Source: Lachnospiraceae bacterium UBA7729 (lineage in GTDB: Bacteria > Bacillota > Clostridia > Lachnospirales > Lachnospiraceae). From it: a DNA stretch of 36,474 nt. Positions 15,900-22,935 of the stretch are shown in pieces. The notes beneath the pieces were generated by a model. The model searched no databases and was not told where the DNA came from. It saw only the letters and a list, made by a program, of their open reading frames with translations. The stretch is taken from NCBI GenBank assembly GCA_002482005.1, contig DLFD01000019.1:1-36474 (forward strand). Reading direction: 5' to 3'. The translations under genes were made by a program, and so were the position numbers. Numbering within the stretch: position 1 is the stretch's first letter; each line of letters starts with the position of its first letter.

Positions 15900-16562
15900 A
15901 TGGGAAAAGTAAAAGTGATCGATGTCCATACAGGCATCTTCGATGAAAACAACCGGATCGCGGATGAGATCCGCAGACAGAATCAGGAAAACCGCACATT
16001 TCTGGTGAACATCATGGCATCTCCGGGAGCAGGCAAGACCACTACCCTTCTCCGGACCATCAGGGAACTGAAGAACGAATACAGGATCGGTGTCATGGAA
16101 GCTGATATCGACTACTCGATCGACGCCGAGAAGATGCAGGAAGCAGGCGTCACGACCGTCCAGGTTCACACCGGCGGCGAGTGTGCGATGGATGCAGCCA
16201 TGACAAAGGAAGGCCTGAAGGAGATTCCTTCGAAGGATCTCGATCTGATCTTCCTTGAGAACGTCGGCAATCTTGTCTGTCCGGCAGAGAATGACACAGG
16301 TTCCTCCGTCAACGTAGAGATCCTGTCCGTTCCGGAGGGCGATGACAAGCCTCTCAAGTATCCGCTTATGTTCCAGGTCTGCCAGGCAGTCCTGATCAAC
16401 AAGATCGATACAAGGAAATTCTTCCCCTTCGATGAAAAGGCGGTCGTGGAGCGTATCCACGCGCTCAATCCGAAAGCAGAAGTCTTCTTCCTCTCCGCCA
16501 GGACCGGAGAAGGATTTGAGCAGTGGACCGGCTGGCTGAGGAAGCAGATGGCAGGAATGTGA
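15900..16562 (+). CDS. hypB: HypB-like GTPase (copy 2) lacking the metal-site His
   Basis: Second HypB paralogue, 220 aa, aligning with copy 1 along its whole length. The P-loop is SPGAGKTTT, switch EADIDYS, NLVCPAEND and guanine-specificity NKID. The metal loop reads GGECAMDAAM: Cys95 and Cys127 are kept but His96 is Ala, so the classical Cys-His nickel site is broken. It may pass a different metal, act as a regulatory partner of copy 1, or serve another nickel target. It lies 64 nt after copy 1; AAGGAC 11 nt before the ATG serves as ribosome binding site. It is followed by a strong plus-strand terminator. Confidence 0.9.
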   Translation: MGKVKVIDVHTGIFDENNRIADEIRRQNQENRTFLVNIMASPGAGKTTTLLRTIRELKNEYRIGVMEADIDYSIDAEKMQEAGVTTVQVHTGGECAMDAAMTKEGLKEIPSKDLDLIFLENVGNLVCPAENDTGSSVNVEILSVPEGDDKPLKYPLMFQVCQAVLINKIDTRKFFPFDEKAVVERIHALNPKAEVFFLSARTGEGFEQWTGWLRKQMAGM

Positions 16563-16665
16563 AGATTCCTCCGATGCCCCCCAGAAACCAGAAAGACTGA
16601 TCTTCCGCACCATCTTCCGCCGGAAGAAAAAAGACGGACTCACGAAAACACAGAAAACGAATAAG

Positions 16666-16726
16666 AAAGCCAGTCTGTGGCTGACAGCATCCCTTTCGCG
16701 ATGCCTGGCCGCGGACTGGCTTTTTT
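16666..16726 (+). terminator. terminator of the hypA-hypB-hypB operon
   Basis: A long hairpin has outer arms GCCAGTC (16669-16675) and GACTGGC (16714-16720), an inner GCATC/GATGC hairpin, and TTTTTT at 16721-16726. It lies about 100 nt after the second hypB stop and faces the convergent flavoprotein gene. Confidence 0.85.
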
Positions 16727-16795
16727 GTTTCCTAGCTTTTTTGTTTCCTGGCTTTTTTATTTCCTGGCTTTATTCCTCTTTACTTCCTGGCTTTT
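16716..16795. repeat. 16-bp tandem repeat at the convergent gene ends
   Basis: Copies of CTGGCTTTTTTGTTTC start at 16716, 16732 (CTAGC variant) and 16748. A fourth, longer unit starts at 16764 and a partial one at 16787. The first overlaps the 3' arm of the hyp terminator; the last runs into the final codons (Gly-Lys-Ala-Arg-Lys) of the convergent flavoprotein gene. The pattern suggests slippage or duplication. Confidence 0.75.
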
Positions 16796-19602
16796 CCTCT
16801 CACGATCTTCACACCTCTTGACAGCGCATACCTTCCGATCGGGCCGAACTTCTCTTCTGCCTTATACATATCGGATCCGTGCGGCATGTCTCTCTCGAGA
16901 TGGATTGCGTCGAAGTTGCACTTGGTGGTGCAGAGGCCGCAGCCGATGCAGCGGTTCTCATCGACGGTGGTCGCACCGCAGCCAAGACATCTTCCTGCCT
17001 CGACCTTCACCTGCTCTTCGGTCAGCGGCACCCTCAGGTCATCGAAGGTTGCCGTCGCGACGCCTGCCTTGTGTCCCGGGATCTGCCTCTTCGCATTGTC
17101 GAACCCTTCCACAAGGATATCATCCCGGTCAAGCTCGATGAACTGACGAAGATCGCGATGGATGGTCAGACTCTGTCCCGGATGGACGAAACGGTTGATG
17201 GAGACCATTCCCTCACGGCCGTCCGCGATCGCGTCGATTGCGAATCTTGCTCCGTGATAAACGTCGCCGCCTACGAAGATATCCGGCTCTGCCGTCTGGA
17301 GGGTAACCTTGTCTGCCTGTGCAGTTCCATTGCGGTTGATGACGACCTTGGTTCCCTTGAGCAGGTCGCCCCACTCTACCGACTGTCCGATGGAAAGCAG
17401 GATGTTCTCGCACTCGATCGTGATCGTATCGTTCTCGTCATAGGACGGATTGAATCTCTTCTGATCATCGAAGACGGACGTGCACTTCTTGAAGACGATG
17501 CCAGTCACCTTTCCATCCTTCGTCAGGATCTCCTTCGGTCCCCAGCTGTTCTTCACATCGATGCCTTCCTCTTCTGCTTCCCTGACCTCTTCTTTCGAAG
17601 CTCTCATCTCATCCGGGGCCTCGAGGCAGAGCATGGTAACCTTGGAAGAACCTGCCCGGACGGCTGTCCTCGCGACATCGACTGCGACATTGCCGCCTCC
17701 GATGACGACCGTACGCCCTTCCAGGCGGATCGTATGATCCTGGTTGATCTTTCTCAGAAAATCGACTCCGGTCTCAACACCTTCCGCATCCTCGCCCGGA
17801 ACACCGGTCTTTCTGCCTCCCTGCATGCCGATTGCCACGAAGAACGCCTTGTATCCTTCGTCGCGAAGCTGCTGGATGGTAACGTCCTTTCCGACCTCAA
17901 CGCCGCACTGAAATTCGATCCCCATCTGTCTCAGGACATCGATCTCGGCATCCAGAACATCCTTCTCAAGGCGGAAGCTCGGGATCCCGTTCATCAGCAT
18001 GCCGCCCGGATTCTTCTCTTTCTCGAAGATGGTGACCGGATATCCTTCTCTTCGCAGGAAATACGCAGCGGACATTCCGGCAGGACCGGCGCCGATGACA
18101 GCTACCTTCTGCGGGAAGAGTTTGCCTTCGCCGTTCTCGCAGAGAGGTACATAGCGCTTGTCTGCGTGAAGTTCCTGTGCCGCGATGAACTTCTTGATCT
18201 CATCGATCGCAAGCGGCTGATCGATGGTGCCTCTCGTGCAGCGGTCCTCGCAGCGGCGGTTGCAGACGGATCCGCAGACTGCCGGGAACGGGTTGTCCTG
18301 CTTGATCAGCTCCAGGGCATCCAGATATCTTCCTTCTGCCGCCATCCTGATATAGCCCTGGATGGACAGATGGACCGGGCATGCCGTCTTGCATGGGGAG
18401 GTTCCCGAATCATAGCAATTGACCCTCATGCTCTCACGATAGTCATAGTTCCAGTGCTCCGGTCCCCAGCTCTTTGCATCCGGCAGCTCCGTCTTCGGAT
18501 ACGTGACCTCGCCATGCTTCGTGCAGAGCTTCTGGCCAAGTTTTGCCGCCCCGACAGGACATACCTCGACACATTTGCCGCAGGCAACACATTTCGTCCT
18601 GTCGACATGGGCCCGATAGGAGGAAGCCGACATGTTCGGAGTATTGTAGAGCTGAGAGGTCCTCAGGGCATTGCAGACGCCAGGTGCACAGTTGCACAGG
18701 CCGACGATCTTGTCTTCGCCGTCGATATTGGTGATCTGGTGGACATAGCCCTTGCGCTCCGCGCGCTTCACGATCTCCATAGCCTCGTCATAGGTGATGT
18801 AGCGGCCGGTATGGCGATCGACACAGTATTCTGCAAGGTCACCCAGGCCGATACAGTACTCGCCCTCGATCTCCCCGGAGCCCTCGCCGCGCATCCTCTG
18901 CTGCTTTCTGCAGGTGCAGATACCGACGGACAGCTTGTCATACTTCTTCAGCCAGTGGGAAATGAATTCCACGGAAACTGCCTGATTGTTGGTCTCGATG
19001 GCAGTTTCCACCGGAATGACATGCATGCCGATGCCGCCTCCTCCCGGAGGTACCATCTGGGTGATGCCGCCAAGCGGCAGCTGGGTCATCAGGTTAAAGA
19101 AGGTCGCGATCTCCGGATAGTCATCCGTCAGCTTGTCGCTCATCATCATGAACTCTGCGATACCCGGAACGAAGATCGGGACATCGTACCACTTTTCATG
19201 GGCTGGGTTCTCGCGGGTAGACTCCAGGAAGCCGTATTCAGCGAGATGGATACACATCTCCTTTGCCTCACCGGTTGACATGCGGTTCTTCTTCGCCAGC
19301 TGGGACGGAGAGTATGGGACCCTTGTCTTCTTGAAAGAAAGCAAGAAGGCGACTTCCTGCCTGGTCAGGACGTGGTCAAGGCACCAGTACTCCGGATCCC
19401 GCATGTTCAGGGTGTGGGTGTACTTCTTGACGTAACGGTCAGTGATCATGGTCGCAAGTTTCAGGACCATCTTCGCTTTTTCCGGATCTGCCGGCTTGTA
19501 ATCCTCCGGCTGCCAGAAATCATGTTCATTAATCATAGGATCGCCCGGCTTCCACTTGGCCATGCGGGCCTTGTTGTCCGGATCATTACTGATATATTCC
19601 AT
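16780..19602 (-). CDS. multidomain Fe-S/FAD oxidoreductase, GltD-like with N-terminal winged-helix region
   Basis: Large cytosolic flavoprotein of 940 aa. Residues about 75-130 look like a winged helix (LTRQEVAFLLSF, SPSQLAKKNRMSTGEAKE). Cys groups follow: CTC near 229, YCIGL near 250 and LCNCAPGVC near 302-310. A 4Fe-4S ferredoxin motif CVACGKCVEVCP lies at 338-349. From about 400 it matches the small subunit of glutamate synthase and related enzymes: Fer4_20-type CKTACP and VCNRRCEDRC; FAD site VIGAGPAGMSAAYFL (502-516); and an NAD(P) site VVIGGGNVAVDVA. The C-terminus adds CLGCGA and CIGCGLCTTKC. It probably moves electrons between NAD(P)H and ferredoxin or a partner; the acceptor is unknown. 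GGAGA precedes the ATG. It lies 114 nt after the amine-oxidase-like gene, likely the same transcript. Confidence 0.85.
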   Translation of the reverse strand: MEYISNDPDNKARMAKWKPGDPMINEHDFWQPEDYKPADPEKAKMVLKLATMITDRYVKKYTHTLNMRDPEYWCLDHVLTRQEVAFLLSFKKTRVPYSPSQLAKKNRMSTGEAKEMCIHLAEYGFLESTRENPAHEKWYDVPIFVPGIAEFMMMSDKLTDDYPEIATFFNLMTQLPLGGITQMVPPGGGGIGMHVIPVETAIETNNQAVSVEFISHWLKKYDKLSVGICTCRKQQRMRGEGSGEIEGEYCIGLGDLAEYCVDRHTGRYITYDEAMEIVKRAERKGYVHQITNIDGEDKIVGLCNCAPGVCNALRTSQLYNTPNMSASSYRAHVDRTKCVACGKCVEVCPVGAAKLGQKLCTKHGEVTYPKTELPDAKSWGPEHWNYDYRESMRVNCYDSGTSPCKTACPVHLSIQGYIRMAAEGRYLDALELIKQDNPFPAVCGSVCNRRCEDRCTRGTIDQPLAIDEIKKFIAAQELHADKRYVPLCENGEGKLFPQKVAVIGAGPAGMSAAYFLRREGYPVTIFEKEKNPGGMLMNGIPSFRLEKDVLDAEIDVLRQMGIEFQCGVEVGKDVTIQQLRDEGYKAFFVAIGMQGGRKTGVPGEDAEGVETGVDFLRKINQDHTIRLEGRTVVIGGGNVAVDVARTAVRAGSSKVTMLCLEAPDEMRASKEEVREAEEEGIDVKNSWGPKEILTKDGKVTGIVFKKCTSVFDDQKRFNPSYDENDTITIECENILLSIGQSVEWGDLLKGTKVVINRNGTAQADKVTLQTAEPDIFVGGDVYHGARFAIDAIADGREGMVSINRFVHPGQSLTIHRDLRQFIELDRDDILVEGFDNAKRQIPGHKAGVATATFDDLRVPLTEEQVKVEAGRCLGCGATTVDENRCIGCGLCTTKCNFDAIHLERDMPHGSDMYKAEEKFGPIGRYALSRGVKIVRGKARK

Positions 19603-19716
19603 GTCTTATTCTCCAGGTTTCTTATCTTTGCATTCAGTTAAACTTCCTTCCCTGATCTGATATTCTCAGCCTGAAAAGATTGCCCTTGGGAAGGATAATA
19701 CTCATAAGCATTCAGA

Positions 19717-21150
19717 TCAGAAGAAGCGGCCCACGATATCGCGCGATGATGCGCAGGTGTCTTCCATATCGCCGAAGGACAGGATCTCGCCCGCGTAATA
19801 GGTTCCCCGGGTTCCCTGATGGGCGTCAAGCCTGTCGTACCAGCCTGCTGCGTAATCGTCCGGCGTGACATGCGGGCAGTAATAAGTCTCCTGCTCATAG
19901 AGGCGCTCTTTGACCGGGAAGCCGCAGATCGCCATATCGTCGGACATGGTCCTGATCGTCCAGTCGTAAGGTACGTCCTCATCGCCCTTGTGGTTGCGAA
20001 GAGCATAGACGGAGCACGGGCAGCTGTCTCCCAGGTCCTTCCATCTGTGATAGTAGACCATGGCATGACCGCGCTTTTCCGGAGTCATGTTGTCAAAGAT
20101 GTAGCCGGAGATGGTCGGTCCGTCATTCTCGCGGAACTTCGCGATGAAGTCCACATATTTCTCATGGCGGATCTTCGAGAACAGCTCATTCTCAGTCTCG
20201 TCCGCATCGGCATACTTCAGGAAGCGGTCAAGCGGCGTTGTGACGATCAGCTTATCGAACTCCTCTGTATGCTCGACCGACATGCCGGTTTCCTTTCCGT
20301 TCTCATCCAGCCTGTATTCACGGACGGTGACGTAGATCTTTCCGTCCGCCGGACGCTCTATCTTAACAACTTCGGTATTCAGATGCGCCGGGTGAGCCAG
20401 CTTCTGATTGACCGACTCATAGATGCTCTGGGTTCCGTTCTTCCAGGTCCACAGCCGCATGGCGATGAACTCGATCGCGGTCGTGGTATCGAGATACTTC
20501 ATGACATAGGCTGCCGGGATCTCATCGAAGTAGCCGTATCCGAAGGATGTATACGGAGCGAGCCAGATCTTCATGACGTCCTCGACGCCATTCTTCCTGC
20601 AGAACTCGTCAAACGGCAGCGCCAGGTCCTTCAGGTTCTGATTGACGCCGCTGACGCGGTGAAGAGCTCTGTGCTCTTCCTTGGACAGTCCCGAATACCT
20701 GCCCTGTGCGACACCGACATGACCATACAGGTCATATCCCTTGTATTTGGTGTTCATGATCCGGACAAGCTTCTTCATCTGACTCTTGATCCGGACAAGT
20801 CCCGCCAGCTTCTGGACAGTGAATTCCTTCTGCGGATCAAAGGGGAAGATCTCCTGGCCGTCGCTGTTGCGGTACATACGCCGCATCTCGGGCCCGTCAT
20901 GGGTGATTCCCGCAAACTGCTCGAGCTCATGGACCGCATAATAAGTCTTGGCACCCATGATCGCACCGGTCTCGTAGCTGCGCTTTTCTCCGTTCACTTC
21001 GATCTCCGGGGAGAAGCACTTTCCTCCGACCTTGTTCTGTCTTTCGTAGATCTCATAGTCCCGGTACCCTCTTTTCTGAAGATACATAGCGGCAGAGATT
21101 CCCGCAGGTCCTCCGCCGATGATGCATATGCGTTCTTTTTTATCTGCCAT
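19717..21150 (-). CDS. FAD-dependent amine-oxidase/protoporphyrinogen-oxidase-like protein
   Basis: Flavoprotein of 477 aa with an N-terminal dinucleotide-binding fold (CIIGGGPAGISAAMYL, about 9-24) and the downstream Glu of the FAD site (YEIYERQNKVGGKC). The C-terminal FAD motif is GTYYAGEILSFGDME. It groups with NAD(P)-binding, flavin-containing amine oxidoreductases, a broad set that includes phytoene desaturase and protoporphyrinogen oxidase; the real substrate is unknown. The start has GGAGGG 7 nt upstream. It is the first gene of a two-gene unit with the GltD-like protein, behind a structured leader, suggesting the pair forms one redox system. Confidence 0.82.
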   Translation of the reverse strand: MADKKERICIIGGGPAGISAAMYLQKRGYRDYEIYERQNKVGGKCFSPEIEVNGEKRSYETGAIMGAKTYYAVHELEQFAGITHDGPEMRRMYRNSDGQEIFPFDPQKEFTVQKLAGLVRIKSQMKKLVRIMNTKYKGYDLYGHVGVAQGRYSGLSKEEHRALHRVSGVNQNLKDLALPFDEFCRKNGVEDVMKIWLAPYTSFGYGYFDEIPAAYVMKYLDTTTAIEFIAMRLWTWKNGTQSIYESVNQKLAHPAHLNTEVVKIERPADGKIYVTVREYRLDENGKETGMSVEHTEEFDKLIVTTPLDRFLKYADADETENELFSKIRHEKYVDFIAKFRENDGPTISGYIFDNMTPEKRGHAMVYYHRWKDLGDSCPCSVYALRNHKGDEDVPYDWTIRTMSDDMAICGFPVKERLYEQETYYCPHVTPDDYAAGWYDRLDAHQGTRGTYYAGEILSFGDMEDTCASSRDIVGRFF

Positions 21151-21183
21151 AGATGCCCTCCGACGTACACGCTGGCTGCTTTG

Positions 21184-21235
21184 ATCGAAGCCCCGCAGGA
21201 TCTCCCATCCGGAGATGTGCCTCGCGTCCTTCGAT
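21184..21235 (-). ncRNA. structured 5' leader of the flavoprotein operon
   Basis: On the minus strand the leader can fold into an outer 7-bp stem (ATCGAAG/CTTCGAT), an internal loop and an inner 6-bp hairpin (ATCTCC/GGAGAT). It lies between the promoter (21259-21287) and the ribosome binding site. No T-run follows, so it is not a terminator in this form. It matches no riboswitch consensus I recognise. The rest of the gap to thrE (21288-21344) shows nothing else. Confidence 0.4.
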
Positions 21236-21258
21236 TATTTGTATGTACAAGTCGATTT

Positions 21259-21287
21259 ATTGTATCACATCTGCTTTCCTTTGGGAA
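21259..21287 (-). promoter_or_regulatory. promoter of the flavoprotein operon
   Basis: TACAAT (21264..21259) with an extended TG and a weak -35 TTCCCA (21287..21282) at 17 nt spacing, on the minus strand. The start would be near 21252, giving a 100-nt leader that includes the stem-loop at 21184-21235. Confidence 0.55.
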
Positions 21288-21344
21288 GATTGTATCCATC
21301 AGCATACGGTCCCGCCGCAGGCAGCCTCTCTGCATAGATTGATA

Positions 21345-21414
21345 CAAAAAGCCCGCCACCGGCGGCCTTTTTGCATCCTATGGGATCAAAAAGAAGCAGG
21401 GAAGATTCCCTGCT
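21345..21414 (-). terminator. tandem terminators after thrE
   Basis: On the minus strand an 8-bp hairpin (AGCAGGGA, arms 21407-21414 and 21395-21402) followed by TTCTTTTT comes first. Then comes the spacer ATCCCATAGGAT, then the AGGCCGCC-GGT-GGCGGGCT hairpin and TTTTTG. Bases 21345-21386 repeat those at 12215-12255 with one base of length difference. Confidence 0.85.
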
Positions 21415-21466
21415 CCATCTTTAACATCTATTGTCCTTCAGAAAAAGCATACGGCGGAGAATTCCG

Positions 21467-22810
21467 TCAGTTGTCGTATCTCCATCTCCTGTCCGTGAGC
21501 ACTCTCGCGAACAGAAGTCCGAGCGGCATGCTGATGACCATGAGGATGGCCTTGTACAGCCACCCCGTCCCGCCTGCAAAGGCTCCGGTCCCAAGATAGA
21601 ACACGCCCTTGTACATGAACATGCCCGGGACCATGATGACGATCGACGGAACGGTCAGCGCAATGCGCGGATAGCCCAGCTTATGATGGACAGAAGCCGC
21701 GATCAGTCCGGAAAGAAAGGCGTCGATAAAGCATGCCGCTGCCCCGGGAAGTCCGAACAGGTCGACCAGCTCCAGCCTCAGGGTATTGGTGACCATGCCG
21801 ATCAGGCCGGCCGTCACGCACATCTGTCTGCTGCTGTTATACATCGTGGAAAAGCCGTACACTCCGCAGAAGGAAGCGGCCAGTCTCAGGAAAAGCAGGG
21901 GCAGGGGATCGATGCCCAGAGGAGCGAAATCGCCCGGATGCATCTGCATGGAATATGCGACCAGCCACCCGGTCATCGTTCCGGTGATGATGATCAGCAG
22001 GGCATGTCCGAGACGCTCGAGACCGGAACGCATATCCTGCTTGGCGATGTCAAGGCCGCTGGTGATCAGCGGGAAGCCCGGGATGATGAACAGCATAGAT
22101 CCGATATAGCCGACTTCATGGTAATCGCCGATCCCGAACAGTTTTCTCAGGATCAGATAAACTGCTTCATAAGAGATGCACGCCGCCGCGACACTGACAC
22201 AGATTGCCAGCACCAGCTGCAGTTTTTTGCCCAGCATCTTCCTGCGGACATAGTGTCCGATCGCTGCCCCGACAAAGGCCCCTGCCATCTCGGTCGGCCC
22301 GCCTCCGAGGAGAAATGTGAAAGCTCCGCAGGCCAGTCCCGACGCGAGTCCTGCCTGGATGTTGTTCCAGTGCTGAGGCGCGTGGTCGATCTTGTCCAGC
22401 TTTCTGTGAGCTTCCCCGAGGGTATATTCACCGTCATGGAGGACGAAGTCATCCATGAAGTTTTCCATCTGCATCAGTTTTTCCGTGTTGACGCCCGTCC
22501 CTGTCAGAGTGAAGCTCTCCGTGAACATCTGGTCATCATCGGATACGGAGAAGGTGATCGAAGTCAGACCGATGTCCGCAGTCACATTGACCCCGATGAC
22601 GCGTGCCAGGATGTTCATGGTATCTCTGACTCGCCATGCTCCCGTTCCGCAGGAAAGCTCGATCATTCCCGCCCGTCCGATCAGAGTCGCCCTGTCCTTG
22701 ATGCTTGCTTCCTTGATCTTCACATTCTCATCCCTGACGCTCTCATGCCAGGGGATCATGATGTGGTTCTTGCCGAAGTATTCCTTCTTCTCAGCGATTA
22801 CAGCACACAT
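21467..22810 (-). CDS. thrE: threonine/serine exporter, ThrE family (two domains fused)
   Basis: Inner-membrane exporter of 447 aa, expected to release excess Thr/Ser by proton-coupled efflux. Residues 1-155 are a cytoplasmic N-terminal part (RAGMIELSCGTGAWRVRDTMN, quoted in part: GTGAWRVRDTM; HKLD-like HRKLDKID). The first membrane module (about 155-290) has GLACGAFTFLLGG and MLFIIPGFPLITSGLDI. The second (about 295-440) is the ThrE_2-type module, with STMYNSSRQM, TVPSIVIMVPGMFMYKG and a final hydrophobic helix. In many bacteria these two modules are separate proteins; here they are one chain, as in corynebacterial ThrE. AGGGAG lies upstream of the ATG. A double terminator follows. Confidence 0.88.
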   Translation of the reverse strand: MCAVIAEKKEYFGKNHIMIPWHESVRDENVKIKEASIKDRATLIGRAGMIELSCGTGAWRVRDTMNILARVIGVNVTADIGLTSITFSVSDDDQMFTESFTLTGTGVNTEKLMQMENFMDDFVLHDGEYTLGEAHRKLDKIDHAPQHWNNIQAGLASGLACGAFTFLLGGGPTEMAGAFVGAAIGHYVRRKMLGKKLQLVLAICVSVAAACISYEAVYLILRKLFGIGDYHEVGYIGSMLFIIPGFPLITSGLDIAKQDMRSGLERLGHALLIIITGTMTGWLVAYSMQMHPGDFAPLGIDPLPLLFLRLAASFCGVYGFSTMYNSSRQMCVTAGLIGMVTNTLRLELVDLFGLPGAAACFIDAFLSGLIAASVHHKLGYPRIALTVPSIVIMVPGMFMYKGVFYLGTGAFAGGTGWLYKAILMVISMPLGLLFARVLTDRRWRYDN

Positions 22811-22878
22811 ACGATATTCTTCTCCCTTTTTGACTTCTGTCCGTTATGCATTCAGATAGCCCCGGGTATTTTACCATG

Positions 22879-22906
22879 AAAAAAGGGCTCCCGCCACCGG
22901 AAACCC
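22879..22906 (-). terminator. terminator of the larEBC operon
   Basis: An 8-bp stem with G-U pairs (GGGTTTCC at 22906..22899, GGGAGCCC at 22892..22885) and a 6-nt loop is followed by TTTTTT on the minus strand, 30 nt after the larC stop and before thrE. Confidence 0.85.
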
Positions 22907-22935
22907 TCTTTTCGATAAAAAGTTCGTTATATTGT

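Noticed and set aside
16879..19278. 799-codon open frame on the plus strand opposite the GltD-like gene
   Set aside because: It is antisense to a clear multidomain oxidoreductase, has no ribosome binding site and no recognisable domain; it arises from codon bias of the real gene.
19819..21342. 507-codon plus-strand frame opposite the amine-oxidase-like gene
   Set aside because: Antisense shadow with no start signal; it also crosses the real gene's promoter and leader.
21431..22879. 482-codon plus-strand frame opposite thrE
   Set aside because: The thrE product has clear membrane modules and family motifs; the opposite frame is hydrophilic and featureless.
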